Positions 39,817 to 50,716 of a stretch of 62,222 bases of DNA are shown one piece after another. The position numbers and the translations under genes were made by a program. Position 1 is the first letter of the stretch; the number at the start of each line of letters is the position of its first letter. Under the pieces are notes generated by a model. The model worked only from the letters and a program-made list of their open reading frames with translations. It searched no databases and was not told where the DNA came from. Origin of the DNA: Mediterraneibacter faecis JCM 15917 (GTDB taxonomy: Bacteria; Bacillota; Clostridia; Lachnospirales; Lachnospiraceae); the NCBI GenBank assembly GCA_001312505.1, contig BBDW01000016.1:1-62222 (forward strand), read 5' to 3'.

Positions 39817-40544
39817 TGGATTATTCTTCATATGAGAAACCAGAGGAATACTGGGAAAAAAAGTCTAAGAAGACAAAATTAGTCTTGATAGTGCAGGTGT
39901 TATTGGGAATTCCTAAGAGTATCCTATTTAATTTGCATTATTTTGGTCTTAAAGGTATAAAACTACCAGTTTTAGTTAGTTCTAAAACAAAGATGAGAAA
40001 AATGAAGGGTTCTATTTTAATAAATGCTCCTTATAAAACAGGAATGATAAAATTAGGGTTTCAAGCACCAGAAATGTATGACAACTCTAAATTATCGTTT
40101 GTTTGGATTAACGATGGATTAGTTGAATTTGAAAATACAGCAAGCATTAGAAATGGATCAGTAATAAGAAATTATGGACATCTGATTATGGGTAATAAAT
40201 TTCATATCTCTGCACCATCTAGGATAATTTGTTATAAGCATATACGATTTGGCAGTAATGTATTGATTGGATGGGACTGTGAATTTGCAGATGGAGATGC
40301 ACATAAAATTTACGATAGTACTGATTTCGATAAGAAGGAAAGAAAAAATGTAAATAAACCTATTATTATTGGCGATAGAGTTTGGTTTTCAGCACATGTA
40401 AAAACACTTAAAGGCGTTATAGTGGGAAATGATACTGTTATAGCGGAAGGTACTGTGTTATCAAAATCATTTAAGGAAAATAATATTGTTGTTGGTGGAA
40501 ATCCTCCTAAAATATTGAAGAAAGATATTGTATGGGAAATCTAA
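39813..40544 (+). CDS. Hexapeptide-repeat acyltransferase (maltose/serine O-acetyltransferase type)
   Basis: 243 residues; left-handed beta-helix in the C-terminal half (IGWDCEFADGDAHKIYD with the catalytic-type H, then PIIIGDRVWFSAHVKTLKGVIVGNDTVIAEGTVLSKSF and VVGGNPPKIL). A membrane-near helical N-terminus precedes it. It probably O-acetylates a sugar of the repeat unit. Overlaps the upstream glycosyltransferase stop by 4 nt. Confidence 0.82.
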   Translation: MMDYSSYEKPEEYWEKKSKKTKLVLIVQVLLGIPKSILFNLHYFGLKGIKLPVLVSSKTKMRKMKGSILINAPYKTGMIKLGFQAPEMYDNSKLSFVWINDGLVEFENTASIRNGSVIRNYGHLIMGNKFHISAPSRIICYKHIRFGSNVLIGWDCEFADGDAHKIYDSTDFDKKERKNVNKPIIIGDRVWFSAHVKTLKGVIVGNDTVIAEGTVLSKSFKENNIVVGGNPPKILKKDIVWEI

Positions 40545-40564
40545 GTGAAAAGGGGGGGATTGTT

Positions 40565-41714
40565 ATGATAAAAGTCGTATATGTCGTGCCAATTATTGCT
40601 CCATACGCAATTCCTAGATATCAGGAATTAGCAAAAAATAAAGATATTGAAGTGCATGTAATTGCAGAAAGAGATACCAATGCGGAAAGAGCGGGCTGGC
40701 ACTTTCAAAATATAGAAGGTGTAAAAACTTATCTTCTTCAAGGAAAAATCACAAAAAAGTTTTGAAATAAAAAATAGAAAAGATGGCTATAAGATGCAAA
40801 AATCTAGAGTTTTTTCTACCGAATTGAGAAAGAAGATTAAGGAAATTGAACCTGATGTTGTATTAGCATGTAATTCTACGCAACTTATGTTACTTCTTGG
40901 ACAGAAAAGAACATACAAATTGGGTGTCGTCGTAGAAGATACCTTAAGGGCTGCTGAAGGTCGATCAACCGTTGATGCTTTTATTAAAAAAATGATGCTA
41001 AAGACAGCAGATTTTTACTTGCCATTTAGTGATGATGCAGTTGCTTTCTTAGAAGCAAATGGCATAAAGGGTCCTTTTATTAGAAGTACTTGGAGTATGG
41101 ATGTGGATTTCTTTAGAGATTTATCACAAGCAGAGATTGAGAAAAAGAAGATCGAGTATGGCATGATAAAAAAATGTAATTATGTTTTGGTGGCCGGTTT
41201 AATTCCAAGAAAAGGAATCTTGCAGTTTTTGGAAGCATGGAAGGAAATGAAAATAGAATTTCAACGTGATTCGGATTTATTTATTCTCGGAGACGGTATT
41301 CTAAAAAATGATATTTGCAGATATACTATTGAGAATGGGTTAAAGAATGTGAAATTGGTTGGAAATAAGTCATACGAAGAGGTATCACATTATTTGCAGT
41401 GTGGTGATGTTTTTGTTCTTCCTACTTTAGAGGATTTGTGTAGCTTATCAGTGTTAGAAGCTATGGCGGCAAAGAAACCTGTATTAACGACGGTTTATAA
41501 CGGAGCACGACAATTTGTAGAAGAGGGTAGAAATGGATATATATTTGACACATTGAACAAACCGGAAGTAATTAAAGTTTTGGAAACAATGTATCAAACA
41601 GATTTAGAATCAATGTCCGCAGCATCTGAAGAAATAGTTGAAAATTATTCAACTAAAAAAGTTATGGAAAATTTAGCTCAGGAATTATTAAAAATGTGTT
41701 CTGCTGAACAGTGA
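40565..41714 (+). CDS. Glycosyltransferase family 4 (one frame break)
   Basis: 382 residues after repair. N-terminal VVYVVPIIAPYAIPRYQELA, middle VLVAGLIPRKGILQFLEAWK, and VFVLPTLEDLCSLSVLEAMAAKKPV for the donor site. One extra A at about 40757 breaks the frame (ITKSFEIKNRKDGY when removed). The ribosome binding site contains a G7 tract (40552-40558). Confidence 0.83.
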
Positions 41715-41731
41715 TTGTTAAGGAGTGGTCA

Positions 41732-42793
41732 ATGAAAAATTTATATATTGCTGATATAAAAAGCGCAAATAGTAAGGGAAAATCCGTGGGTCATTATTTT
41801 TCTGTTGCGGAAAATTATACCAGACTTTTTAAGGAATATGCAGATGTGTTTGTTGCTGGTGGACCCGTTTATAAAGATAGATTTGCCAATTATTATGCAC
41901 TTCCGTACGATTCCATTTCTTCTAAAGGAAAATATCGAAACAAAATAGCTACATTTATTAACGCTTGTTTTGTTTTGAAAAAAATTAAAAATAGTGTCAT
42001 CGTATTTCAGTGTAGTGCAGTCAGCACTGTTTGTTTGGCATTGGCTTTAATTAAACCTAAAAGTGAGGTTTATCTGATTCAATATGATACATATATGCTT
42101 GCATCTAGAATGAAAAAACTAATTTTCAATTTAGCAAGGAAAAGAATTAAAGGTATTATTTGCCCTGGAAGCGAAATTGGTGAAGCTTTACAAGTTAGGC
42201 AATGTGTAGTGCCAGATTACATTTATTGTGAAAATAATAAATGTAATGAACAGTTTGAAAAAAAGTATGACTTTGGCGTGTTTGGCATTCTTGCATATGG
42301 TAAAGGTATATATGAAGCAGCAGAAGCATTAGCTAAGACCAATTTTCAGGTTAAAATAGCAGGGAAGGTTGCAAATTTAGCCGAAGATCAAGAGATGATT
42401 GTAAAGTTAAAAAGACTATGTGCGGAACACAATAATATTGATTTAGAAATTGGTTATCTGTCGGATAAAGCATATGATACCTATATTAGAGAAACGAAAT
42501 TTATAGTTTTGAATTATTCTGATTCATATGCTCTTAGAAGTAGCGGTGTGATTTTAGATGCTATATATAGGAAAACTCCGGTGATTGTAAGGAAGAGAAA
42601 ATATGCAGAGTTTGTGAAAACTCATAATATTGGGTTTGTTTATGATGATATTAGTGACTTTGATTTTTCTGCTAGTTTAGAAAGAAATCAATATCAAATA
42701 TTTATTGATAGTATTGATAAGTATTTACAAGAGCAAGAAATGCATAGAAAGAGACTTGTGAATTTTGTACTTAGTACTGAATTAGAGGAGTAG
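41732..42793 (+). CDS. Glycosyltransferase (GT-B fold, family 1/4-like)
   Basis: 353 residues. N-terminal LYIADIKSANSKGKSVGHYF, then KIKNSVIVFQCSAV, FGVFGILAYGKGIYEAAEAL, and a weak donor block IVLNYSDSYALRSSGVILDAI. Less conserved than its neighbours, so the acceptor and donor are unknown. The ATG at 41732 follows AAGGAG, better than the earlier in-frame ATT/ATG-less extension. Confidence 0.75.
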   Translation: MKNLYIADIKSANSKGKSVGHYFSVAENYTRLFKEYADVFVAGGPVYKDRFANYYALPYDSISSKGKYRNKIATFINACFVLKKIKNSVIVFQCSAVSTVCLALALIKPKSEVYLIQYDTYMLASRMKKLIFNLARKRIKGIICPGSEIGEALQVRQCVVPDYIYCENNKCNEQFEKKYDFGVFGILAYGKGIYEAAEALAKTNFQVKIAGKVANLAEDQEMIVKLKRLCAEHNNIDLEIGYLSDKAYDTYIRETKFIVLNYSDSYALRSSGVILDAIYRKTPVIVRKRKYAEFVKTHNIGFVYDDISDFDFSASLERNQYQIFIDSIDKYLQEQEMHRKRLVNFVLSTELEE

Positions 42794-42796
42794 GCT

Positions 42797-44046
42797 ATGA
42801 AAATATTATGGTTAGGAGGAATTGCTCTTCCTAGGATTGCAAAAAAGGAAGGCCTCCCACTTAATAACATGAATGGTTGGCTGATAAAAACATCTGAAAA
42901 TATGCCAAAGGGGGACGTCTTTGGTGTATGTGTTTGATTCTGATCGAGAAATTAAGGGAAGCACTGAATTCTATAATTACTATGGTATTATGTGTGATAA
43001 GACATCGGTGGAGCGATTTGGTGATAGTTATATAATACCGGCAATGAAAATATTAAAAAAAGAGAATCCTGATATTGTGCATATTTGGGGAACAGAAGGT
43101 TCGCATAGTCTGGCAATGGTTGAAGCATGTGAAAGAGTGGGCATTATTGACAGAGTTGTAATCTCTATTCAAGGTTTAGTGTCTGAATATTATTATCATT
43201 ATACAGCATATTTGCCACATAAAATTGTTACACGATACACATTAAGAGATTTGTTCAAAGGCAATCTTCAAAAAGGAAAAGATGTATTTTATAAGCGAGG
43301 AGTCCTTGAAAAAGAGGCGATTCGCCGTGTAAAACATGTTATAGGAAGAACCGACTGGGATAGAGGGTGTGCCTGGGACATTAATCCTAATGTGACATAT
43401 CATTTTAATAATGAGACACTGAGAGATGAATTTTACGAGGGAGAATGGAACTATTCTGATTGCGAAAAACATTCTATTTTTTGCAGCCAAGGACATTATC
43501 CTATTAAAGGTATTCATTTAGTAATTGAAGCCCTCAATCGAATCGTAAAAGAATACCCAGATGCGCACTTATATATTGGTGGAAAAGATTATTTAAGTTT
43601 GCCTTTTTATAAACAGAGCAGTTACGGAAAATATTTAGTATCCCTGATTAAACAATACGGTTTGGAGAAAAATGTTAGTTTTACTGGCTTTTTAAATGCA
43701 GAGCAAATGAAAAACAGATATTTGAAAAGCAATGTTTTTATTTCTGCATCTTCTATAGAAAACTCGCCAAATTCTTTAGGAGAAGCGATGCTTCTGGGGG
43801 GTTCCATGTATATCATCTCAGGTTGGCGGTGTTCATAATATGATGACTCATGCGATTGAAGGTTATACATATCCAGCTGATGAGATATATATGTTAGCAT
43901 ATTATGTGAATTGCATTTTTTCAGATAGTGAAAAAGCAATCCAAATGGCACAGAAGGCAAGAGAGCATGCGAAAATCACACATTGTCCAGAAACGAATAT
44001 GAAACAGTTGCTAAAAATTTATCAGGAAATGGTTGGAAAGGAATAA
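42797..44046 (+). CDS. Glycosyltransferase family 4 (two frame breaks)
   Basis: 415 residues after repair. N-terminal ILWLGGIALPRIAKKEGLP, then PDIVHIWGTEGSHSLAMVEA, FCSQGHYPIKGIHLVIEAL, and the donor block SSIENSPNSLGEAMLLGVPCISSQVGGVHNMMT once one G is removed at about 43797 (six Gs, five expected). A GGGGG at 42909 also breaks the frame (KGTSLVYVFDSD when removed). The ATG at 42797 follows GAGGAG; the preceding stop is 4 nt upstream. Confidence 0.82.
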
Positions 44047-44053
44047 TCTAATT

Positions 44054-45333
44054 GTGTTTAAGATAAATAAAAATCACTTCCTTGAGTATTGGGGGGGGAT
44101 TTTATGGTTTATTTTGTTTTCCGGGTCTTTATATTTTCAAGTTTTGAGAATACGACCGACAATGCTCATAATAGGATTCACAATAGTTTTGATGGCTGTT
44201 TGCGGATGGAAGATAACAAAAGTTAATGGCAAGCTTTTGTTGATTTACATCATCATAATGATGATAAATACAGCATTTACATTTATGAATGGGTTTGATT
44301 TAAATGACTTTATTCTTGTAATATTAAGAATGCTTTTTTGTATAATGATTCAAAGCAATTTGAGTGAGAAAAGGTTTCAAAAAATTTTTGTTGATATAAT
44401 GTATTTTGAAGCGGTATTAAGTTTGGTTTGTTTTTTATATGCTGATATTCTTACAATAGGATCACTGCCAATGCAGCATTTCACTCAAGGAACTGTTAAT
44501 GGCTACTATCTCACTCCATATTATACAATTGGATGGAAAAATATCCCTGTATTCCATCGTAATGCGGGGTGGTTCTTGGAGCCAGGTGCCCATCAAATTT
44601 TCCTCAATTTTGCATTATTGTTTTTACTTGCAAATGGATCAGAACTAGGTTTTTCAAAAAGACAGTACAGGTCAAGAGTTGTAGTAGTGCTTATAACAGT
44701 GCTGACTACTCTATCTACAACAGGATATATGTGTTTGTTTGTTATTATGATGGCAGTTATGTTTATGAAGGCTAATAACAACAATAATTCAGAAAAGCAA
44801 TTAATAAGAAATCTCCGTTATATAGCCGTTGCTGGATTACTTGTGTTAGTCGCCGTAGAAAGTACTACTCATGTTATAGAATATAAATTTGATGGAATGT
44901 ACACGGGTCACTCGTCAGCAGCAACTCGATATAATGACACATTGGTGGGATATATGATCGCTTTTAGAGAACCTTTTATGGGGGGGCATGGTTTATTCAA
45001 TACGACAATGGTTGAAACTCTCAAGTCATTTGGTGTTGTTAATATTTCAAACGGTTTAGCCAGTTTTCTGGTTGATGCTGGTTTACTTTTGGGTGTGGGA
45101 TATTTAAGTTTGATTTACCGTGGGATGAAAAACAGCTTTAGAAATGCAGGAACAATGTTTTATTTGCTAGTATTTGTGTTCTTTTTGTTATGCGTTAATT
45201 CAGAAGGTGGGGGGCATTGGGGGGGATTTTGTTGTATTTGATATATATGTTTAATTGGCAACGAGAAGAAAAACAGGACGAGCTAAATAAAAAGGCTGAT
45301 TCACCAACAGGAGGATCATTTATAAAGTTGTAA
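44054..45333 (+). CDS. O-antigen/EPS polymerase Wzy-like membrane protein (frame break near 45205-45225)
   Basis: About 425 residues, with around ten hydrophobic segments (for example ILWFILFSGSLYF, MLIIGFTIVLMAVCGW, LLVLVAVE) and the polymerase-type periplasmic loop RNAGWFLEPGAHQIFLNFALL. It would join repeat units on the outer face of the membrane. A G8 tract (44091) and a G7 tract (44980) each add a glycine; G6 and G7 runs at 45207 and 45219 shift the frame, and the natural end reads WGILLYLIYMFNWQREEK with stop at 45333. GTG at 44054 is chosen for spacing to AAAGGA; a TTG at 44033 is possible. Confidence 0.75.
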
Positions 45334-45394
45334 AGTAGAGTGTAACTTATTAACTGTTCGACAAAATTAGGAAAATTAAGGCTTTTAGTTGGAC

Positions 45395-46440
45395 ATGCAT
45401 GAAAAAGAATGGAGAGATTTGATAGAAATGATTAAGAGCCTTGTTTTTATTACAGCTTTAACAGTAATTATATGTTTCTCATTAACCCATAAAAATGGAG
45501 AGGGGGGGGTAGACAGGGAAAATAATATATTTCTAAAAGGTTTATGTGCTATATTAATAATGTTATATCACGCTGTTTTAATATTTGGCACTACATACTT
45601 ATGGTTTTTTAAGTTTACGGGGGGGTATATTACAACTGCGATTTTCTTCGGGCTGTCAGGATATGGATTAACTGTGCAATTGCAACAAGACAAGTATAGA
45701 GATATTAGATTGTTTCAAAAAAACGTTTAAAAACAATACTGATTCCATTTACTCTTGCTTGTGTGATTTATTTATTTGTTTATAAATCACTTGGAATTGA
45801 TATTGACTTTAAATCTTGGTTGGCTGTAGGTCAGCCAATACATCAAAATTTTTGGTATATTATAGCACTTTTTTATTTGTATGAGGTTTTTGCAATAGTA
45901 TATTTAAAATATAAGAAGAGAAATAGTGGAATTATTTGGATTGGAATTAGTTTAATTCTTTATATCGTGCTTATACTTTTAGCAAGGTATGGATCACATT
46001 GGTATAATTCTGCTTTTGCTTTTATCGTAGGAATATTTTGGTGGATACACCCGAATATTAAGGTGAAAGTATGGCATGTATTGAGTACGCTAGTCGCTTT
46101 TGGAATCAGCTTCCTTTTAAAGATTATAGGTGATTATATAGGGTATCAAATAATTTCGGTTGTGTTTGCCTGTATTAGTTCAGTTTGTTTTTTTTCTTTT
46201 ATATATTTGCTTTTTTCAAAGCTTCAATGTAGAAAAAATAAACTATCTAGAATATGTTTATTTATGGGAAAAATATCTTATGAACTATATTTATATCATG
46301 GCATTGTTTTCTTATGCGTACAAAAAAATATGGATTTGGTAAATAATGATTACAAGACAGCAATTGCATTTGGTGTTACGCTATTGATTGCTAGTGTAAT
46401 GAACCGTATTGACTTGTTTTTATTAGGCAGCAAGGTATAA
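45395..46440 (+). CDS. Acyltransferase 3 family membrane protein (one frame break)
   Basis: 348 residues after repair. The OafA-like opening RENNIFLKGLCAILIMLYHAV (with the characteristic R...H pair), FFGLSGYGLTV, then about ten membrane segments to the end. It O-acylates a sugar of the polysaccharide at the membrane. One A is missing at about 45724 (FQKKRLKTILIPF when restored). A G8 tract at 45502 and a G7 tract at 45619 add glycines. The start at 45395 is uncertain; the ATG at 45428 has a GGAGAG box. Confidence 0.8.
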
Positions 46441-46451
46441 TTTGAGAAATT

Positions 46452-46680
46452 ATAATTGGAAAACAGTTCCGGTAAGCATAAAACGGAAGGGAGTCAGGTA
46501 TGGGTTTCTGAAAGATGCGAAAAGACATCCAGCAAGGAGCCGACTAGGAAGGTCTAACCGCATAAACGTGTAAAGGAAAGCGGATCATGACGAAATGACT
46601 GGTTGAGAGAGGCAGAGTAAGTGTCTGCGGGAAACCGCACCTTGTAGAATCATAAGGTCAGTAAGAAAGGTGATATTTAA
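46452..46680 (+). ncRNA. Candidate structured non-coding RNA inside the polysaccharide operon
   Basis: About 230 nt without an open frame, clearly richer in G and C than the flanking genes. It holds several short stems: TTCCG/CGGAA at about 46460, CCGC/GCGG at about 46558-46582, TGCGG-GAAA-CCGCA at about 46626-46640 (GNRA-type loop) and ACCTT/AAGGT just after. I do not recognise the family. A group II intron remnant was considered, but no domain V was found. Confidence 0.4.
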
Positions 46681-46739
46681 GGAAAAAGTCCGTATAATCA
46701 ATCAATACTTTATTGACATTATAGGAAGGGAGTATGCTT

Positions 46740-47877
46740 ATGAGTAAATTATATTCAATAAGAAAAAAAATTGGGTCAAATCCAATTGTCGAAGCAACAA
46801 TTAAAAAAATTTATATGATGGTAAAGGAAAAACGGTTAAGAAAAAGTGCCATATTAGAAATTGAAAAGGCGATGCTTAAGGTGAATGAAACAGATAAAGT
46901 TCTTTTTTACCTTGATGTACCAACTCACCCTAATATGGGAGATCTCGCTCAATATTGTTGTATAAAAAATTGGCTGGCTGAAAATTATTCGGAATATAAT
47001 TTAATTGAAGTGTCAGCTGAGACTATTACATATGCGGAAGATGAATTTGTGTCTTTTATAAAAGCGCATGATGACAAAGAAAATATAATTTTCTTTCAAA
47101 GCGGATATTGCACACAGGACTTAGGTGGATCACATGACTATATTCATAAATTGATTGTAAAAAGTGTGCATAATGTACCAATAGTGATGTTGCCTCAAAC
47201 CATCATGTATAAAAATAAAAATAGAGAAGCACAGGCTAAAAAAGTGTATGCGCAAAATAGTCATGTGATGTTAATGTGCCGTGACAAAGTATCATATCAG
47301 ATGGCTCAAAGTATTTTTTCAAAAAATAGATTAGAATTATATCCGGATATTGTTACATCACTTATTGGAACAATGAAAGCTGCACCAAAAAGAAAATCGA
47401 AAAGGGATACTTATATGTTGTCGCAATGACTCGGAACGATTCTATAGCGATGGTGAAATCGAGGGTTTGAAAAAAGAGTTAGAAAAGATTGATGAGGTAG
47501 AGATATCTGATACAACAGTTCAAGATGATTTTAAGAATCTAAAAGCAAATATCAATGGACATGTTGAAACAATGATAAAAGAATTTGGAAAATATAGGGT
47601 TGTTGTAACAGATCGATACCATGGAACAATTTTTTCATTAATTGCAGGAACACCGGTCATTGTTATTAAATCAAATGATCATAAGGTGGTAACTGGTGTT
47701 GACTGGTTTAAAGGAATATATGATAGTAATGTATGTTATATTTCTGATATAAATAGAGCTGCGCCTACGATACGAAGCATTTATGATAAATTTGATTATC
47801 ATGAATTAAAGCCGTATTTTAAAGAAGAATATTATTCAAAGCTGAAAGATGTGATAGAACAATGGAGAAGAGCATGA
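46740..47877 (+). CDS. Polysaccharide pyruvyl transferase family protein, copy 2 (one frame break)
   Basis: 378 residues after repair. LFYLDVPTHPNMGDLAQYCCIKNWL, then FFQSGYCTQDLGGSHDYIH, VMLPQTIMYKN, HVMLMCRDKVSYQMA and VVTDRYHGTIFSLIAGTPV place it in the PssM/CsaB-type branch. An extra base at about 47418 breaks the frame (YCCRNDSERFYSD when removed). The ATG at 46740 lies 8 nt after GGAAGGGAG. Overlaps the next gene by 4 nt. Confidence 0.83.
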
Positions 47878-49050
47878 AAATATGTGACGAATTATCATGT
47901 ACGGGTTGCCTGGCTTGTGCTGATACTTGTAAAATGCAGGCAATCTCAGTAAAGAAGAATAGACAGGGATTTAGTTATCCGGTCATTAACGATTCTGTGT
48001 GTGTGCGCTGTGGAAAATGCGTATCTGTTTGTCCGGTTAATGTTCAGAAAAAAAATAAGGCTGCTGCAGTTCCTTTTGCATGCTGGGATAAAGATGATAA
48101 GGAAAGAAAATCAGCAACGTCTGGCGGCTTTTTTACGTGTTTGGCTAAAAAATTTGTGGAAGACGGCGGAGTAGCATATGGAGCCGCTTATGATAGTAGC
48201 ATGAAGGTGGTACATAAAAGAATTACATCGTTGAATGAAGTTACTCAAATGCGTGGTTCAAAGTATGTACAAAGTGATACATCTCAGATTTATAAAAAGG
48301 TCAAAGCAGATTTAAGTATAGGAAAAAAGGTGCTATTTTCGGGAACTCCTTGCCAAGTAGCTGCATTGAAAAACTATTTAGGAAAAGATTATGAGAACCT
48401 TCTCCTTGTAGATATTATGTGTCACGGAGTACCATCGCCGCTAATTTATGATGACTATCGGAAGTGGCTTGAGAATAAGCAAAAAAGTAAAATTAGAAAG
48501 CTGGATTTTCGTTATAAAAAGCCTGGATGGACTGTGTTTTCAATGAAGGCGGATTTTGAAAATGGAAAGTCATATGTCTCATCTAAATATGAAGATCCTT
48601 ATCACTGTTTTTTCTCGTTGGGGGGGCGATCTGACGTTAAGGCAGTCCTGCTTTAAGTGTCACTTCACCTCCCCCCCGGAGCGAGTTGGAGATATTACGC
48701 TGGCTGATTTTTGGCAGTATAGGGCTAAAACTTATTCAAGTAGAGGATCAGAGAAGGGTGTTAGTCTTGTTTTGATTAATACTGAACTTGGAAAAAGATA
48801 CTTTGAAAGTGTTGGAAATAAGATCAAAAAGGAAGAGCATACTTGGAAAGAAGCATATATATCGAATCTTCAGTTTACAAAACCGAATACTATTCCAACC
48901 GATTATAAAAACTTTTGGAACACATATTATGATGGTGGCTTTGCAAAAGTATTAGAAAAGTATTGGAAGCCAGATAAAAAAGGAAAATACAAGACGCTTT
49001 TAATTGTTTGGAAAAGAGCGCATGAATATCTATTTCCAAACAAAAAATAA
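47874..49050 (+). CDS. F420 hydrogenase/dehydrogenase beta-subunit-like protein with two 4Fe-4S clusters (one frame break)
   Basis: 391 residues after repair. N-terminal ferredoxin domain: CTGCLACADTCKM and CVRCGKCVSVCPV, two Cx2Cx2Cx3C sets. Then FrhB-type core ATSGGFFTCLAKKF, MRGSKYVQSD, LFSGTPCQVAALKNYL, DIMCHGVPSP, RQSCFKCHFTS and GDITLADFW. The frame shifts by one at the G7 tract at 48620; a C7 tract at 48671 adds a proline (TSPPERVGD). Coupled to the pyruvyltransferase by a 4-nt overlap, the same arrangement as 36494-38602. Confidence 0.83.
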
Positions 49051-49069
49051 TTTGTGGAGATAAGTACTT

Positions 49070-50628
49070 ATGCGTATAGAGAGAACTAAAAATGCAACGA
49101 GAAATATAGTTGTAGGTATGATACTGAAAATTTATCAGCTTCTTGTTCCGTTTGTCATTAGAACAGTAATGATTCATATGTTGGGAATGGAGTATTTAGG
49201 GCTTAATAGCTTATTTACCTCAATTCTACAAGTTTTGAATTTGGCGGAATTGGGCGTAGGGTCAGCTATGGTCTTTAGTATGTATAAACCTATCGCAGAG
49301 GATGATAGCGCAACAATTAATGATTTAATGAGACTTTATCAGTTTTATTATCGAATTATTGGAATAATTATTCTTACTGTGGGAATTATCATTACTCCAT
49401 TTATACCTAAATTAATTAAAAGCGATATACCATCAGGGCTGAATATATATATATTGTATTATTTGAATTTGGGTGCAACAGTTATATCTTATTGCTTTTT
49501 GCCTATAAAAATTGCTTGCTAACAGCACATCAGAGAAATGATGTGATTAGTAAAGTTACTATTATTACTAATACAGTAATGTATGTTGGTCAAATTATAG
49601 CACTGCTTTTGTTTAAGAACTATTATATCTATCTAATAATAGCTCTTTTAGGCCAGATATTGCTTAATATTGGTACAGCAATAACAGCTGATAGGATGTT
49701 TCCAGAATATCGACCATCTAAAATTTTTAATAAAAAATTGTCGAAAGATATTAACCAAAGAATAAAGGACTTATTTACATCAAAGATTGGAGAAATTATT
49801 GTTAACTCGGCAGATAGTATTGTGATTTCTGCTTTTTTGGGACTAACAATTTTAGCATCTTATAATAGTTATTTTTATATTCTCTCGGCTATATTGGGTT
49901 TTGTTCTGCTCTTTTTACAAGCGTGTACTGCAGGAATTGGAAATAGTCTAATTGTGGAAACACCAGAAAAAAACTACAACGACTTAAAAAAATTGACATT
50001 AATAGTGACGTGGATTACTGGATTTTGTTCCTGCTGTCTTATGTGTATTTATCAGCCGTTTATGAAGATATGGATTGGCGAAGAGAATATTTTTCCTATT
50101 AGCTGCGTAGTTTGTTTTGTTATATATTTCTTTTTCAGATGTGTTAATCAGCTGTTTATCGTATATAAAGATGCAGCAGGTATGTGGCATGAAGACAGAT
50201 TTAGACCGCTAGCAACAGCATTAACAAATTTAATTTTAAATCTTATTTTGGTTCAAATTATTGGAATTTATGGTGTACTGCTTTCAACAGTAATCAGTAC
50301 ACTTGTTGTAGGAATGCCTTGGCTTTTAAATAATATATTTACTGTTATATTTCATGTAAAAATGGGTGAATTTTTACGCAATTTTGTTTTTTATATAGGA
50401 GTAACATGCATAAATGTATTACTAACGTATCTGGTTTGTGAAGCTATACCTGTGGATGGTATTATGAGTATAGTTGTTAGATTAATACTTTGTTGCATTA
50501 TTCCAAATGCTTTTTACTTATTAGCATATCGACACAAAAAAGAATTTAAACAGGCCGTAATGTTGATGGATAAAATTTTGGGAAGTAAAGTGTACTTTTT
50601 ACACAAAATATTAATAAAATTGTTATGA
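49070..50628 (+). CDS. Polysaccharide flippase Wzx-like (MOP superfamily; one frame break)
   Basis: 519 residues after repair, with about twelve to fourteen membrane segments. Opening RNIVVGMILKIYQLLVPFVIR, then MLGMEYLGLNSLFTSILQVLNLAELGVGSAMVFSMY, typical of clostridial Wzx proteins. It moves lipid-linked repeat units across the membrane for the polymerase. One T is missing at about 49500 (YCFFAYKNCLLTAHQRND when restored). It is the last recognisable gene of the operon before the insertion sequence. Confidence 0.85.
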
Positions 50629-50688
50629 AGTCACTGCAGGCCAGACTGACACCGTTAAGGGAAGTACATAAAGTAGATGGCTAAGGGG

Positions 50689-50716
50689 CACATTGGGGTC
50701 AGACCCCCCCAATGTG
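50689..50716. repeat. Palindrome at the left end of the insertion sequence
   Basis: The arms CACATTGGGGTC (50689-50700) and GACCCC...AATGTG mirror each other around a single A. The left arm has four Gs and the right arm seven Cs; with four Cs the palindrome would be perfect, 12-1-12. Confidence 0.7.

Noticed and set aside
40552..40558. G7 in a ribosome binding site as a phase-variable contingency tract
   Set aside because: Tracts of the same length occur throughout the window, also in enolase and recQ, so a special regulatory role cannot be claimed.
46452..46680. Group II intron
   Set aside because: No reverse transcriptase gene, no recognisable domain V and no GUGYG start were seen.
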